DNA of 64,000 nt from Eucommia ulmoides (GCA_016647705.1 CM028336.1:5514048-5578047); one strand, 5' to 3'; positions 10,880 through 22,563 are shown, numbered from the stretch's first letter. The notes: generated by a model not told the origin, from the sequence alone. Made by a program: numbers and translations.

Positions 10880-11118
10880 AATGTATAGCAAATATTTAGT
10901 CATATCCATAAAAATAAAAATAAAAATGATGCACAACAAATATTTCCAATTCAGATGTTGTTGTCATAAATTACCGTCAGGACACTCCACGCGGTGGTCA
11001 TAAAAAACTAGGTAGCAAATATTTAGTCATATTCATAAAAAAAAATTGATTCACAACAAATATTTACAATTCAGATGCCGTTGTTATAAAATACCGTCAG
11101 GACACTCCACGCGGTCAC
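10880..11118 (+). repeat. Tandem duplication, period 120 bp, two copies
   Basis: Two adjacent units end in the shared motif accgtcaggacactccacgcg (near 10973 and 11093) and share upstream tttagtcat and cacaacaaatattt motifs. There is no coding content. Confidence 0.8.
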
Positions 11119-12508
11119 CTTTGATGCTGGAAAAACTTGTCGTCAATTGTCTTTCCTACCAGATAAACCTTGCCGTCAAGAAACACTTGTCCGCCGTGAC
11201 ACTTGATCTCCACCAAATCGAAGTACGCACTTGACAATGAAGTATTTTGTAACTTAGAGTAACATGAATAAAAAGAAAAAAATTAAATCAACCAAAATCC
11301 TTCCATTTCTGACACTTAATTCACGTTATTTGAGCAAATGATTTCATTTTTTAACTTGTGTTATTGTTTTGATTTTGGCCTGAAGGATATGTTTTTCTTC
11401 ATCACCCAAGCGTGTGCGTTTGTGTTTTGCTAAAATGATTTTTTATTAAAAAAAATAAAAAATCAGTGGGTTTAAGATGGTATGATTTTGTCCCTTGAGG
11501 TCCATTTTAATATGTTGGCTAATATTAAGTGTTAGCCTAAAAAATCTGAAGTTTTATCGTATTACCATTAATTAATCAATCAAAATCTCACTATATATAT
11601 TGCAACGAAAATCTCAAAAATCCAAACAACAGTACTTCAACAAATACATATGTCCACTTCTAAATAAAGCATATCAGTTACACTAGTAGGGTAATATTGA
11701 AAAAATAAATAAAAAAAATGTATTTTGTTCAATTGGACTGAAATTTGTGGGGCCATTTTAATTAAAGTCTTATACATGAAATTATAGTTGAAAATTCCTT
11801 TATTTTGACCTTTCTACTTTAAAAAGCTAAACATCACCTCCTTTTATTCTTGAAGTATAACACATTTTATTATACAAATATAAAATTTAATTGACCTCTA
11901 TTTTATTTTATTTTAAATTTATATTTATATTTAAAGATAATAAATGTGAAAAACTAGCATTTTCTCTCTATATATCCCTTTTTTCTTCTTCATTTCTATT
12001 TTTTTTTAACAAAAATATAATTTTGCTATTTTTTTTAAAATGTTCCATTGAATTAAATAAAAAATTCTAGAAGCAGTAAAATATAAACTTTTAAAGTTGA
12101 GGGAACAAAATGAAACAAGATCAAAGTAGAGGGGATAAAACATATTAACTTTTATAAGCTACTTTTATATAATAAAGCAACTCAATTTTTATCTCATAAA
12201 AAATTTTAGATCAAAATTTAGATTCAACAGTTCATATCTTATACAAATTACAATAAAATTTTATACTAAATGTTTTCAGCCATTGGATGAACATATAAAT
12301 AGGGAGATATTTTTTATTATTGGATCAAATATTTAAAAAAAAAAATTAAGATTAATTATTTAATTTATGTTGCCTCATCTCTCTTTATTCTCGTCCCATT
12401 TTCTTTCTTTTAATTTAGAGGTACCAAGAATATACTAATAATTTAGACAACCAAATAGGATTTTTAACATTATTAAATGGCCAATTATCAATTATATAAT
12501 CCTAGGGA
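11119..12508. other. Non-coding stretch with one unassigned open segment
   Basis: There is no supported gene. On the minus strand about 11234-11116 is open for some 38 codons, with a protein-like composition (KCHGGQVFLDGKVYLVGK). It has no start codon or recognisable family and may be an exon relic. The remainder is AT-rich. Confidence 0.3.
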
Positions 12509-12609
12509 TATTTGAAATATGATCCTTCTAGCATTGAGGATTTCATGGAATTCTTGTTGAACTCTGGCCTCTAGCAAGAGGCATGGGAGAGATTAGCCTG
12601 GGTATTAAT
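12509..12609 (+). pseudogene. SYF1: SYF1 exon fragment (N-terminal third)
   Basis: Translation from 12509 gives YLKYDPSSIEDFMEFLLNSG followed by a TAG and QEAWERLAWVL. I recognise this as the HAT-repeat segment of pre-mRNA splicing factor SYF1 (XAB2) that precedes the conserved Asn-Asp-Asp-Gln-Phe motif. The TAG stands where the family has Trp. The match stops abruptly at about 12609, where unrelated sequence begins. The piece lies on the plus strand, opposite to the larger SYF1 pseudogene at 19487-23825. That pseudogene lacks this N-terminal part. Family assignment is from memory of conserved residues, not from an alignment. Confidence 0.75.
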
Positions 12610-12735
12610 GTTTTAAAAATCGGACCGGACATCGAATAAAAAAAACATTTGGATTACGAGTCATCGTTTCAACCGGTAGATGATATATATGAAAAAATAT
12701 ATAGAGAGAGATAACATTACAAGATAAGAAAAGTT

Positions 12736-13307
12736 AGGTGGGCAACGGGTAGATTGGGACAGATTGGGCCAAAATCATGAACCAAACCAATACTAGGCGG
12801 GGTGTGTTAGTTTCAACTGTGGACTGCCCAATGATGTGCGATTTGGGACAGGTTGGATTGTACAGGTTGGTTAGTTTAAACCGTGGACTACCCAATAATG
12901 TACGAGTTGAGCCTATATTTAGGTTGGGCTAGTGAAAATCGTGAATTACTCTTGAAATATAATAAATGTTGCTAAAAAAAAAAAACCATTACATTACAAA
13001 AATTTGTAGAAAATTGAGACAAAATTATAGTAACACAACAAGAAGAAAAAAACTATAATGGAACAAAAAAAAAATTACAAACGTAAGTAATAAAATCTAA
13101 AACGACATCGTTTTTTGTGTTTACTCGGGCGAGCAGGTTGAACCCGTAAGAACATGAGTCAAACTATAACCAGCTCATACATATGCGTGTTTCAAAATTT
13201 AACACCCACACAATGCGCGAGTTAGTATTGGACGATTTTTTTTGCGATGAGGATTTGACGGTTTGGGTGGGTTTGACGGGTTGACCCAATCCATTGCACA
13301 CCCCTAC
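12736..13307. mobile_element. Degraded hAT-like element
   Basis: The left part starts TAGGTGGGCAACGGGTAGAT, and the right end is the complement of TAGGGGTGTGCAATGGATTG. These are the inverted GGGTTG-rich termini seen in plant hAT MITEs, compare 7973-8679. No convincing 8-bp TSD was found, so the ends are approximate. No transposase is present. Confidence 0.45.
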
Positions 13308-13833
13308 ATATGACACCAACCCAATTAGTGATGCAATTAAATATTATTCTTCATTTTATCTTATATTCTTTAACAAACAATAATCTTCCTTGAATTTTTG
13401 TCTGAGACTCCAAAATTTTCTTTTATTAATTTAAAAACAAATTATATATTAGAGAAGATAACTGTTTTATTTCCAAATAAAACGTCAAAAAACAACATGA
13501 TTTAACCCTAGTTCTTCTATTCCAATGTCATCGACCTTTGCTTCCTCATCTGAATGATAACCTCAACCTTTGATTACACCTCTAGCCTTTTGAGGTCTAA
13601 CACAAGTAAAGCGATTAAGACAGAGAACAAATCAAACAGATGCAAAATCATGTTTTGCCTCTCTTGATTTTTCTTGTGATGGAAACACAATACATAAGTC
13701 GTGTCAAACTTCGCCCAGGGTAAAGTTGAGCTAAACCCCAACTGAAAAATCAACCCCATCATTGTCCCGAATAATTAACGATCGCTCCATCTCTAAGCGA
13801 GCCCCGGGATGAGACACACGGACACCTTTTACA

Positions 13834-13930
13834 ACATTTGGGGTGGCGTTTTCCAAGCTGTATGAAAAGCCTCAAAGATACTGCCAATGCCAGGGTGATA
13901 TTTGATAAAGCTGTACAAGCGAACCAATAC
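13834..13930 (+). pseudogene. SYF1: SYF1 exon fragment (central part)
   Basis: One frame reads TFGVAFSKLYEK. A 1-nt shift later, the next frame reads KDTANARVIFDKAVQANQ. Together these match the SYF1 HAT-repeat segment (family pattern TLWVAFAKLYE...ARVIFDKAV). The frameshift near 13870 and the lack of flanking SYF1 sequence show it is a relic. This segment is exactly the kind of sequence missing from the large exon of the SYF1 pseudogene at 23387-23825, where the frame jumps from TEAVRT to the NFNGVLDLM segment. It lies on the opposite strand, about 9.5 kb away. Confidence 0.75.
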
Positions 13931-13967
13931 TCTTAAATGGTGGTTGTCTAGGTGTGTACTAAGGTTC

Positions 13968-14405
13968 TCTAAATTGCACATTCGATACCTCAAATTTCAC
14001 ATTGATTTCAATTCTACAAAATTGAAAATATCGTTAATGATATAAGACGAATAAAATTGGTTGTTTTCAACGCGTGACCTTCTAATAAGAATATTTTCCT
14101 CATTTATCATTCCACTAAACTTAAGAAGTTTTTCTCCAACATTTTTTTAACAACGATTTAAAATTCTCTCTCTCATTCTTCAGTGAATTGTTATTAAAAA
14201 ATGGTTATAAAAAAACATCATAAGTTTAGTAAAAAGAAAGTGATGAAATGACAAAAATACTTTCATCAGAAAGTAACGTGCTGAACACAGTCAATTTTCT
14301 TCCAAAATCATTAATAACATTTTCAATTTTGCAGAATTGAAAAAAAAAAAAAAAAACTTGAGGACCAAATATACAATGTGACAAATTTTAGAGTTCACAA
14401 AGAAA
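13968..14405. mobile_element. Palindromic MITE with long inverted repeats
   Basis: The left part (ggttctctaaattgcacatt ... caattctacaaaattgaaaa) recurs inverted on the right (ttttcaattttgcagaattg ... caatgtgacaaattttagag). Arms of roughly 200 bp are separated by a short T-rich loop. The end coordinates are approximate and no TSD was resolved. Confidence 0.5.
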
Positions 14406-14962
14406 CCTACCCCCATACTTTAGGAACCAAAAATATAATTTTTCTTATTTTGTAATGTATCTTTTAAGTATATTTTTAGTTATATCTTAGAATTTTTTAT
14501 TTTCATTTTTCAGTTTTTTTAGTTTCATAAATGAGAAAAAAAAAAATTGGCAACTGACAACCATAATTTCAGTGGTTGACAGACAACAGTGGCAAAAATT
14601 CGACTGTCAGAGTTTAGTGGGCGGCGAGTGGCTATGCAACCCTAATTGAAACTTAGTATTTCACTGATTTCTAATAAATTTGATTAAAACTAAAATACTT
14701 ATTTAATTTGAGAAATTTTATTAATTTAGTGTCAACTTCTTACCAACTATCCCTATATTTTTTAAAAGAAAAAATTATACAATTTAATTTCATCTATCCA
14801 TTCACTTCAAATTAATCACCTCTTAATAAAAAAAAACCAAAAAAATAAAATAAGACAACCAAACAAACCCTAATTATTATTATTAATTATATGAAAAATA
14901 ATAATAAAAAAAAAGAAAAAAAGGGAGAACTTCATACCATTTTCATGGCATCCAAGAAATTT
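14406..14962. other. AT-rich non-coding stretch
   Basis: No feature is supported. This is the downstream region of the disrupted gene at 14963-15798. Confidence 0.4.
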
Positions 14963-15798
14963 TCATCTCGAGAGAGCAATGAACAGCAATCCAACCGACG
15001 CCCCAGCAATACACAAATACGAAACGCCACGAACCCTAACGAAGAACGTATTCAAATTCTTAACAACCTGTTGCGCAAGAGTAAGAATCTGCAACCTACC
15101 ATCACCCTCCATCTTCCTGAAGAAATTCATATGCTTCAACGATCGCCTCAGCATGAATGCCAGCGCGAAAGGGAACCCAAACGCCAAGAAACTCTGAATT
15201 GAGATCTCCGAAATCGATGAAGATCGAGTGATGTACGAATTCCAAGCGCCTAATCCCAATTGAACCAATCCAAGCACCGCCAGCGATTTGCTCAAACTTT
15301 AGATCGTCTTCATCATTGTCTCGAGCACTTGGCGTGTCTCATTGGCTAAAGCCGATTCATCTCGCTCTACTGTCGGCCCTGTTATCTCTTGGTGCCTGAA
15401 TTCAGGATTCTGAGTCTTCTGACTGGGGTATTGATGCTCAATCGTTGAATTTTCGCTCTTCTCAACATCCGGCGATGAATTAGACGTCGATAAGAATCTC
15501 GGTTTCGACCAAATGAGATTAGGGTTTTTCTCGAGAAGCTTCAATTCAATACTGACTCCGCGGTCGAAATTCGTGTACGATCTGATGAAGAACGGCGATA
15601 GGGAACCGGAGATTGGCAGAATTTCCCGATGAATTGACAATAATTGCTGGATTTGAGAGTAGAAGAAGTGTATGATCGGATGAAAATGGAATCGGAATCG
15701 GTGTGATTCTTGAATGAAGAAGCTTCGGAAGCAAATGGAACGAAATAAGAGGGCTTGAGAAGCTTGGAAGCGAGTCTCCGATGGATCGCGGCGGCCAT
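14963..15798 (-). pseudogene. Disrupted gene for a plant-specific, probably organelle-targeted membrane protein
   Basis: An ATG at 15798 opens an Arg/Ser-rich, acid-free N-terminus (MAAAIHRRLASKLLKPSYF) that looks like a mitochondrial presequence. That frame stops near 15541. A second frame takes over around 15600 (FFIRSYTNFDRG...) and ends in TAA at 15299-15301. Without a frame change after that stop, 110 more codons follow to 14963. They contain three hydrophobic segments ([54 protein letters not shown]) and a basic FFRKMEGDG linker. The even protein-like composition on both sides of the lesions suggests one gene broken by a frameshift and a nonsense change. Alternatives are a small unrecognised intron, or sequencing errors masking an intact gene. 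I do not recognise the family. Confidence 0.55.
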
Positions 15799-15826
15799 TT
15801 TCGTTATCAGAAGGTCGATGGAAATG

Positions 15827-15830
<4 letters not shown>

Positions 15831-15864
<34 letters not shown>
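15831..15864 (+). repeat. (GA)n microsatellite
   Basis: About 17 GA units lie just upstream (on the minus strand) of the ATG at 15798, in the presumed 5' UTR of the disrupted gene, reading as (CT)n on the coding strand. CT tracts in leaders are common in plant genes. Confidence 0.9.
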
Positions 15865-15868
<4 letters not shown>

Positions 15869-15997
15869 CGATCGGTTATGCAGTCAAGTGAGGCAACCAA
15901 TAAGCAATGTATTGAAAATACTATTTTGTCCTTTCTTTTAAAGGTTTTTTTTTTTTTTTTTCACTAATTCTTTTTATATTTAGTTTTTATAAATTAA

Positions 15998-16336
15998 GGT
16001 TGTATGTAGGTAAGAAATTTGACAAATTTAAAGGTTTTATAAATGAAGAGATTTTATAACCATCATCACCACTGTGGGGGTCGGTGGCCAGCAGCGGTAG
16101 TCAGTGGCCGACGACAGTGATTGGCCGGAGGATCTAAAATTCTTCCTTAGAGGAATTTGTAAATAATACCTAGTTTGAAAAAAAATTCAAATTCCTCATT
16201 CACCACTATTTTTTAATTGAAATGATTTTATAAATTCTTTCTCATAAATACTCAAATAAGGTATTTGTCAAAAAAGAATTCTAAAATCTCTTTACCCAAA
16301 TCAAACCCTCTTCCAAATCCCCTATCCAACACAACC
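15998..16336. mobile_element. Harbinger-like MITE, TSD taa
   Basis: The ends GGTTGTATG and CACAACC are inverted repeats flanked by taa (15995-15997 and 16337-16339). Inner sequences are also inverted (aaatttgaca...gtcaaaaaagaatt). It resembles the ends of 6824-7795 (GGTTGTGTTTG) and belongs to the same general group. A GC-rich segment with ggccggtggc-type motifs fills the centre. Confidence 0.6.
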
Positions 16337-16339
16337 TAA

Positions 16340-16998
16340 CATTTAATTTTGATGAACAGTTCATGAAATTAAAATTTTAATTTATACAGTATTTACGTTA
16401 CAATAATTTTTTCAAAAATCCAAAACTACCTTAACACATAAAAATTAGTATAATTTATTCATATAAAAATTACATTATAGATTTTCAGATTTTTTATGAT
16501 AACTTTGAATTTTTAAAAAAATTATTTTAACAAGTAGACTACATAGACTAAATTTTTAATTTCGTAAACGTTGACAAAAAATTCCTAAATTAATTATATG
16601 TCCTCTTTACGCTACACATGCTACAAATTTTCTCTTAAAAAAATTAAATATAAAGAAAACTTATATTTTTAATCTAGGGTGAGTATATGCATTAATCTTG
16701 AAATTTGTCAAATTACACATTTGATCCCTAAAATATAGAGTGAGTAGATTTTTCAAATTATACACTTGTTACATATGGAATGGGTTATCTATATGGACCC
16801 TCAAAATTATCAAATTCCACATTTAGACCAAAAAAATTAACATTTATTTTAATTAGGCAAAATTAAAAATATTGTAAATGATTTTGGAACCGTCCATCAA
16901 TAAACAACGATTGAATTTAAAATTAATAATATCCAAATATAGTGGGGTTAGTTTGAGGCTTAAGACTACTAAAAATAAGAGAGCATTTTGCACGCCTA
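16340..16998. other. AT-rich non-coding stretch
   Basis: There is no gene. It contains repeated 'ttgtcaaattacacattt' phrases (16708-16830) that suggest old MITE debris. Confidence 0.4.
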
Positions 16999-17272
16999 AT
17001 GTTTTAGAGAAATCTAACTTTAACCCCTATCATTTCAATTTAAACACATTAAATCCACAAATATCAAAAATCGTGTCAAGACAATTCTTCTGTTATTTTT
17101 TTTTATAACGGAATTCATCCACGTGATGATTGTGTTTGACACGGCTTACTTCCGTCATAGAAAATGATAGAGTTAGCGATTTGAACTTACTTGACATGAT
17201 TGGATAACTTCAAGTTTAATGTGTTCAAATTAAAAGTTCAGGGACTAAAGTAGAATTTATCTAAAACTTCAA
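16999..17272. mobile_element. MITE with ~100-bp inverted repeats
   Basis: The sequence tttagagaaatctaacttta...caatttaaacacattaaa is repeated inverted as tttaatgtgttcaaattaaa...tagaatttatctaaaac, flanking a centre that includes cacgtg-like motifs. Ends are approximate. Confidence 0.5.
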
Positions 17273-17653
17273 CTGTAAATTGTAAAAACCTTCTTCAAGA
17301 GAGGCCCCCATAGGATTAAGAAGGCTACTTGCAAAAGACAAGTATGAGGAGTTGAGTCCTTTTGCACCTTCATGTTTGTATACAAAACTAAGAACAGGCA
17401 CATAAGGGCATGTTTGGCTTTGTAACATTAAAATTTCTTCATTCTACTCTAAAACTGTTCTCAACACCTGCCTTGCCAAACAGATCACTTAAAACTTAAA
17501 TCGAGAAATGATTTTTCGAATCTACAAAAACACCATTTCAAGACGAGAAAATTTGACTAAAACAAGATGATCAGAATAATAACGGGCATGTTTGGTTCAT
17601 AACGTTCGAAACGGTTTTACGCGACTATAAAATTATTCTCAATCGAGTACGTA

Positions 17654-18093
17654 AGGTGGCGTTTGGTTAGTGTTTTTGTTTTTCTATTTCTACTTTTGGT
17701 AAACTGGGATGAGATAGAATGAAAATTTTATTTCCGTTCTCGAGTATTCCGGAAATAGAAACATAATTAGCAACGACCATTGTCTTGAAATTCTTTCTTT
17801 TAATTATGAGAACAGAAACACCTTTGGTCGCAACATTTGTTCTTTTTTCCTTTAAATGTATTGTGACCGGTGGAAGGCGGTGTGGGGGTGGCCGGTGGGG
17901 GTAGTGGGAATAGTTTTTGTAGCAGTGAATAAAAATCAATATTTTTTTAATTCTCAGATTCTTAAAGAATTAAGGAAATAACCCAAATTATTCTTAAAAT
18001 TTTGAGAACAGAAAAGTGTCTCCCAAACGTGTTTCTATACATTAAACCCAAAATTTTGCGAGCGGGAACAAAAACAAAAACCAAACGGGGCCT
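17654..18093. mobile_element. hAT-like MITE
   Basis: The termini AGGTGGCGTTTGGTTAGTG and the complement of AGGCCCCGTTTGGTTTTTG are imperfect inverted repeats, followed inside by tttttgtttttct and its complement. No clear TSD was found. Related ends occur at 48733-48946, and the neighbourhood (17400-17650) holds other CATGTTTGG-type ends, so elements here are nested. Confidence 0.5.
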
Positions 18094-18529
18094 CACGAAT
18101 TCAATTCTACCCTATTTTTGGAATGCTCTCAAACACAAAGCCGAAAACCAAGTCCATTCATTTAATAACATTCGATTAAGAGAGCATTTGGGTGAGGTAT
18201 TTGAATTCGAGAAGCGATTTGGAAAATTTTCTTAACAAATTTCATCGAGAAAAATCTACATATCCTTCTCAAAATCTAATACATTCTTCCCAAATAGACC
18301 ATAAAGGTACTGCTTCTTCTGTTTAGCTGCTACTAAAACTAATTGGCAACCAATATTTTATATTGTATCGGATCACTGAAATCACTAATAAAAATGCATG
18401 GTTAGATGTATATGTTTACTGTGGATGGGTCTCACTTACTCTCAAAAGACGTCTTGAAAAATAAGGACTACCTCTAGATATTACTAATAAATAGTTGAAG
18501 ATCAAGTAACATAAGCAATGTGGAATTTA

Positions 18530-18860
18530 ACACGCCCCCTCACGCAAGGGGTGAACTTTGTCAAACTACTATGAACGGATATCGGGTGACCAACATCAAT
18601 GGAGATTCAACATACTCTCTCACGTGCATGGTGGACTTTACCAAACTACTATGAATGGATATCAAGGGAGGGAAATATTAATGTGAGATTCAACACAACC
18701 CTTCACGCACAGGGTGAACTTTGCCAAACTACTGCGAACGGATATCAAGGGAGGGCAATATCAATGTGAGATTCAACGCGCCCCCTCACGCACAGGGTGG
18801 ACTTGACAAAACACTGCGAACGGATATCGAGAGGCCCAACATTGATGTAAGATTCAACAC
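18530..18860 (+). repeat. Tandem repeat, four units of ~78-84 bp
   Basis: Units begin near 18532, 18610, 18693 and 18776, with variants of acgccccctcacgcaagg followed by gtgaactttgccaaactact and gaacggatatc. They have diverged from one another. The array is followed by ggctctaataccat, a phrase often found in plant repeats. Confidence 0.85.
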
Positions 18861-19486
18861 ACCTAATATCAGACAAAAGACCTGGCTCTAATACCATATA
18901 GAAACCTAATGGCTCTAACTCACTTTCAAAAAAGCGTCTTGAGTGAGGAGGATTGCCTCTAACATTAACAGATGAACTAACAATTTTAAAAAAACTATGA
19001 TCTTTTTTTCGGTTAGCAGTATAAACTAACCTTACAAACAGCCCGATGGAAAGGAATGTAAGCGCGCATGCTTCCATCAACACGTTCAAGCCATCTCCAA
19101 GAACACAGGGAAAAAAAACCGATATATTATAAACAAATGTTAAGATTTAGGAAGAGATATAGAACGATAATATGCAATTAATATAATATTACCGTTGTTC
19201 AAATCCATCTAGAAGTTGAAGTACGAAGTTAAATCAGGGTAGCTACATCCAGAAGTTCAAATCCATCCAAAAGTTTAATCAGGGCAGCTACATCCTTTTG
19301 GGGCATGCTATAAAGTTTACATCCTGTTTCTTTTCAACAGTACTTTTTAAATTGTAAAAGATATAAAGGGTATGGAAGAACAGAAAAGGAATAAGTGGAA
19401 TCAAACATCATTTAGCATTATCACGAACGAATATGGATGCAGATCCCAAAGAAAAAACGGTAAAACAAGATATGAATAGAAACAAA
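18861..19486. other. Non-coding stretch, 3' flank of the SYF1 pseudogene
   Basis: No gene is supported. A duplicated phrase (gcagctacatcc near 19230 and 19285) is visible. The part next to 19487 would be the former SYF1 3' UTR. Confidence 0.4.
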
Positions 19487-20803
19487 TCAGCCTTGCCTCA
19501 TTCGTTTTATTCTCTCGAGAGCACCTAAACGAGCATCATCATTTTCCTCGTTCTCATCTTTTTCTCGTTTACGAACCAAACTTCCAAACACAGCAGAGGG
19601 AACATCCTTCTGTGCAACCTCAACTTTCTCATCATCATCCTCGGATTCACTTTCCTCAGGCAACTCTATATCCTCCTGATTTGCAGTGACAACCTTGAGT
19701 TCTCCATCAGTTTGTGATTTTACTCCAGCACTTACAAACCCTAATTTCTGGGCTCCATCTTTTGTTGCGGTGTTGGTGGATTCAGGGGCTATCTGCCGCT
19801 CTAGGGAAGCCATTTCATCTTCTAGGACACTGGATTTTTTAATGCATCCATTGTTTCCTCGAGGTTCTGCTTTTCATCCCTTTGCATCAAATTCTCGGGA
19901 AAAATATAATGTTTCTGAAAGAATAACAAAAGTTAATAGGATCATCATGATAAACAAACCGACGGAATATGCTGCAATGACGATGAAGCATATATGTAAT
20001 TTTGTATAACGAAAAGGAGCAAGGACCAAACGTTATGGAAAATATGGATCGGAAGGCAATATCTCATGAGGTAATGAAGCCAAATTAAAATGAGCTTGAA
20101 TCAGGTTAAAAGAAAGAAAAATGAGTTTACCTGACTAAATTTCGTAGACACGGTCCTTTTCAAACAGAGCATATCTCGAAACGTTTCTTTATTTCCATGC
20201 TTCACTTCAAACTCCTGCCATTTGTTCCAGATATCAGCATCAAATCGAGGGTCTGCAAGCTGAGCTCCATATCTGAATACTTCACGGGCACGATCAATTT
20301 CTCCCTGACTCTTTTCAAGCTCAGCATGCTTCACATACACGATTTTTGCATGCTGATCTGGAAGGCATTCAATAGCTTGTTCATATATTTCCCTCGATTT
20401 TGGCAGACCGAAAATCTCAGTGGCATGAGCTATGTAGATTTCGTACATGCTCAATTTTTGGTCGACTGGGAGAGCTTTTGTTGCTTGATCATAAACCCTC
20501 ATAGCTCGCTTTGCAAGCCCATAATCCTCCTCTAGTTTAGCATATTGTAGATATAATGGCTTCACTGATTCAGCTGGGGCCTGATGGAATAATGAAAGGG
20601 GATTAGTAAGATTGCGAGAAGTATACAAATAAATTGAAACTAAAAAAAAAAAAAGAATTCTATAATATTATCAATCAAATCATTCCTGAATCATTAGTCA
20701 AATTGAATATGGAGATTAGACAAATTATTCACCCGATTGGGAAAAAAAAATGAAGGATCTGGCTAATTGAAAAAGTACAATTAGAAATCAACTAAAAAGA
20801 ATT

Positions 20804-21964
20804 AAGGATGGCAACAATTCGGTTATGGTGGGTTTCACAAGAAATCAAAACCAAAACCAAAACCAAAATCGTTAGGCATTTATCAAACTCAAAACCAAAA
20901 CTGTCGTTTTTTAGAAAACAATTTTAAAATTGAGCCATTTAATTTTATGCAAAATTAAAACTAAAACTAAAACCGCGAAGCCATTAAGTTTTTTTTAATT
21001 TTATATAAACCCAAAACCAATGGGAACTGCAAACAATTGTTTTTTTCAATTGTTTATATATATATAAACAAAAATATAACTAAAATACTGGAAGAAATTA
21101 TGAAAACCCTAAAATTAACCCAATTAACCCTATAACATGTATATGTATATTGGAGGTCAAAATATAAATAAAAACGATAGAAGGGAAAAGTACATTTTAA
21201 ACCCTCTAACTATTGACACGTTTTTATGTAGTTCAATAAGTTTTTTCGTTTCAGTTTAAACCCTCTAAGTATGAAGGTGGTTTTAAAATGTCATTTTGTT
21301 AGATTTTTCATCCAAATTAACAGATTTAAGGGGCAAAATCGTAATCTTCTATTTTTTATTTTTTATTCAATTTTTTTTTTCTTTTTCTTTTTCTTCTTTT
21401 CTCTTCTCTTCAACGATGAAGCGCTCTCTCTCTCCCCTCGGCGACATCTGTGGTGGTGGCGGCGATGTCCTTGGTGGTGGCGGAAGAAGGTGATGGAAAG
21501 AAAGAGAGGGAGAGTGGTTTGGTGAAGAGGGGAGAGAGAGAGCTTCACCGGTGAAAAAAAAAAATTGAATTAAAAAAAAAATAGAAGATTACGATGTTGC
21601 CCCTTAAATCTATTAGTTTGGGTAGAAAATATAACAAAATGACCTTTTAAAATTACCTTCATACGTAGAGAGTTTAAACTGAAACGAAAAAACTTATTGG
21701 ACTCCATAAAAACGTGTCAATAATTAGAGTGTTTAAAATGTATTTTTTCCAAGATAGAAATATATATAATAAAAATATATCTAAAATGCTGGTTACACAA
21801 TTCAGTTTCACGGTTATTATCTCAAAATTAAAATAAAAACCACTTTAGTTTTCAGTTCCAAAACCAAAACCGTAACCAAAACGATTTAATCGGTTTAAAA
21901 ATCGAACCGTTTGGTTTGGTCTGATTCGGTTACCCAACGGTTTGGATTGAATTGTTATCCCTAG
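20804..21964. mobile_element. hAT MITE with perfect 8-bp TSD, interrupted
   Basis: The ends AAGGATGGCAACAATTC and the complement of CTAGGGATAACAATTC are inverted repeats, flanked by aaagaatt on both sides (20796-20803 and 21965-21972). The interior is rich in aaaccaaaacc on the left and its inverted form ggttttggaac-like sequence on the right. A MULE-type MITE (21183-21750) sits inside it, so the hAT element is the older one. Both lie in an intron of the SYF1 pseudogene. Confidence 0.8.
21183..21750. mobile_element. MULE-type MITE with ~180-bp TIRs and 9-bp TSD
   Basis: The left arm starts GGGAAAAGTACATTTTAAACC and the right arm is its inverted copy ending in tttaaaatgtattttttcc; both arms run about 180 bp. 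The flanks acgatagaa (21174-21182) and aagatagaa (21751-21759) match at 8 of 9 positions, consistent with a Mutator-type 9-bp duplication. The left arm is clearly related to 59157-59300, next to a MuDR transposase gene, so that family probably mobilised it. Confidence 0.75.
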
Positions 21965-22329
21965 AAAGAATTCCAAAAGGGGTAGGCGGGCAAGAAGGAA
22001 TAACCCCAGAAAAAAAATACAAATATAAGTGGAAACAATGAAAAGTTAAACATCTTCCGGAAACATAACAACGAAAATAATTAACACTAATCAGATCATG
22101 CCCCTTGCAAAACAATATAATTTACATGTTTAAGAGGACAAACCATGTGCCTCAATAATAGCTAAAGCAAGAAGGAAACCAAAAATGTAAAAAGATCATT
22201 ACACACAGCTAGTCCCAATGTCCCATCAGTGAAATACCCTCTTCCAAGTATTCATCTATGAGATTCTGATTTCAAATACACTATCAATATAGGAAGCTAC
22301 TGACAGACGACAGTTGTTCCTAAAGAAAA

Positions 22330-22563
22330 CCCAAGAGGTTAGTCCAGTTGGTAAGGGGAGGTGCCCCTTTTCCTTATCAACTAGGGTTCGACCTTCCTGT
22401 AGAGCATTTTAAGAATTAAATCTTGAATTTAATCCTGAATGCACCGGGACAATGTGGGGGAGAGTGCACTCTTAAGATCGTCTTGAAAGGCGATTAGTCG
22501 ACGTGCACGTAAACAGGCCTGGACACATCTTACCATTTAATAAAAAAAAAAAAAAAAAATGTA
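22330..22563 (+). mobile_element. tRNA-derived SINE
   Basis: The head contains a box-A-like TAGTCCAGTTGGTAAG and a box-B-like GGGTTCGACC about 45 bp apart, the internal RNA polymerase III promoter of tRNA-derived SINEs. The body ends in a run of A (22541-22559). The 9-bp direct repeat taaagaaaa flanks it (22321-22329 and 22564-22572). It lies in a pseudogene intron 4 bp from the exon 22590-22760 splice donor region. Confidence 0.8.

Noticed and set aside
12736-13307. Intact hAT element
   Set aside because: No 8-bp target duplication could be matched at the candidate ends, so it is listed only as degraded.
13574-13762. 62-codon minus-strand frame near the SYF1 relic
   Set aside because: It is not SYF1 in any frame and shows no recognisable domain.
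18745-19089. 114-codon minus-strand frame
   Set aside because: Much of it overlaps the ~80-bp tandem array and no family is recognisable.
22345-22395. tRNA gene
   Set aside because: The A and B boxes are present, but there is no cloverleaf or acceptor stem, and the A tail plus TSD show a SINE.
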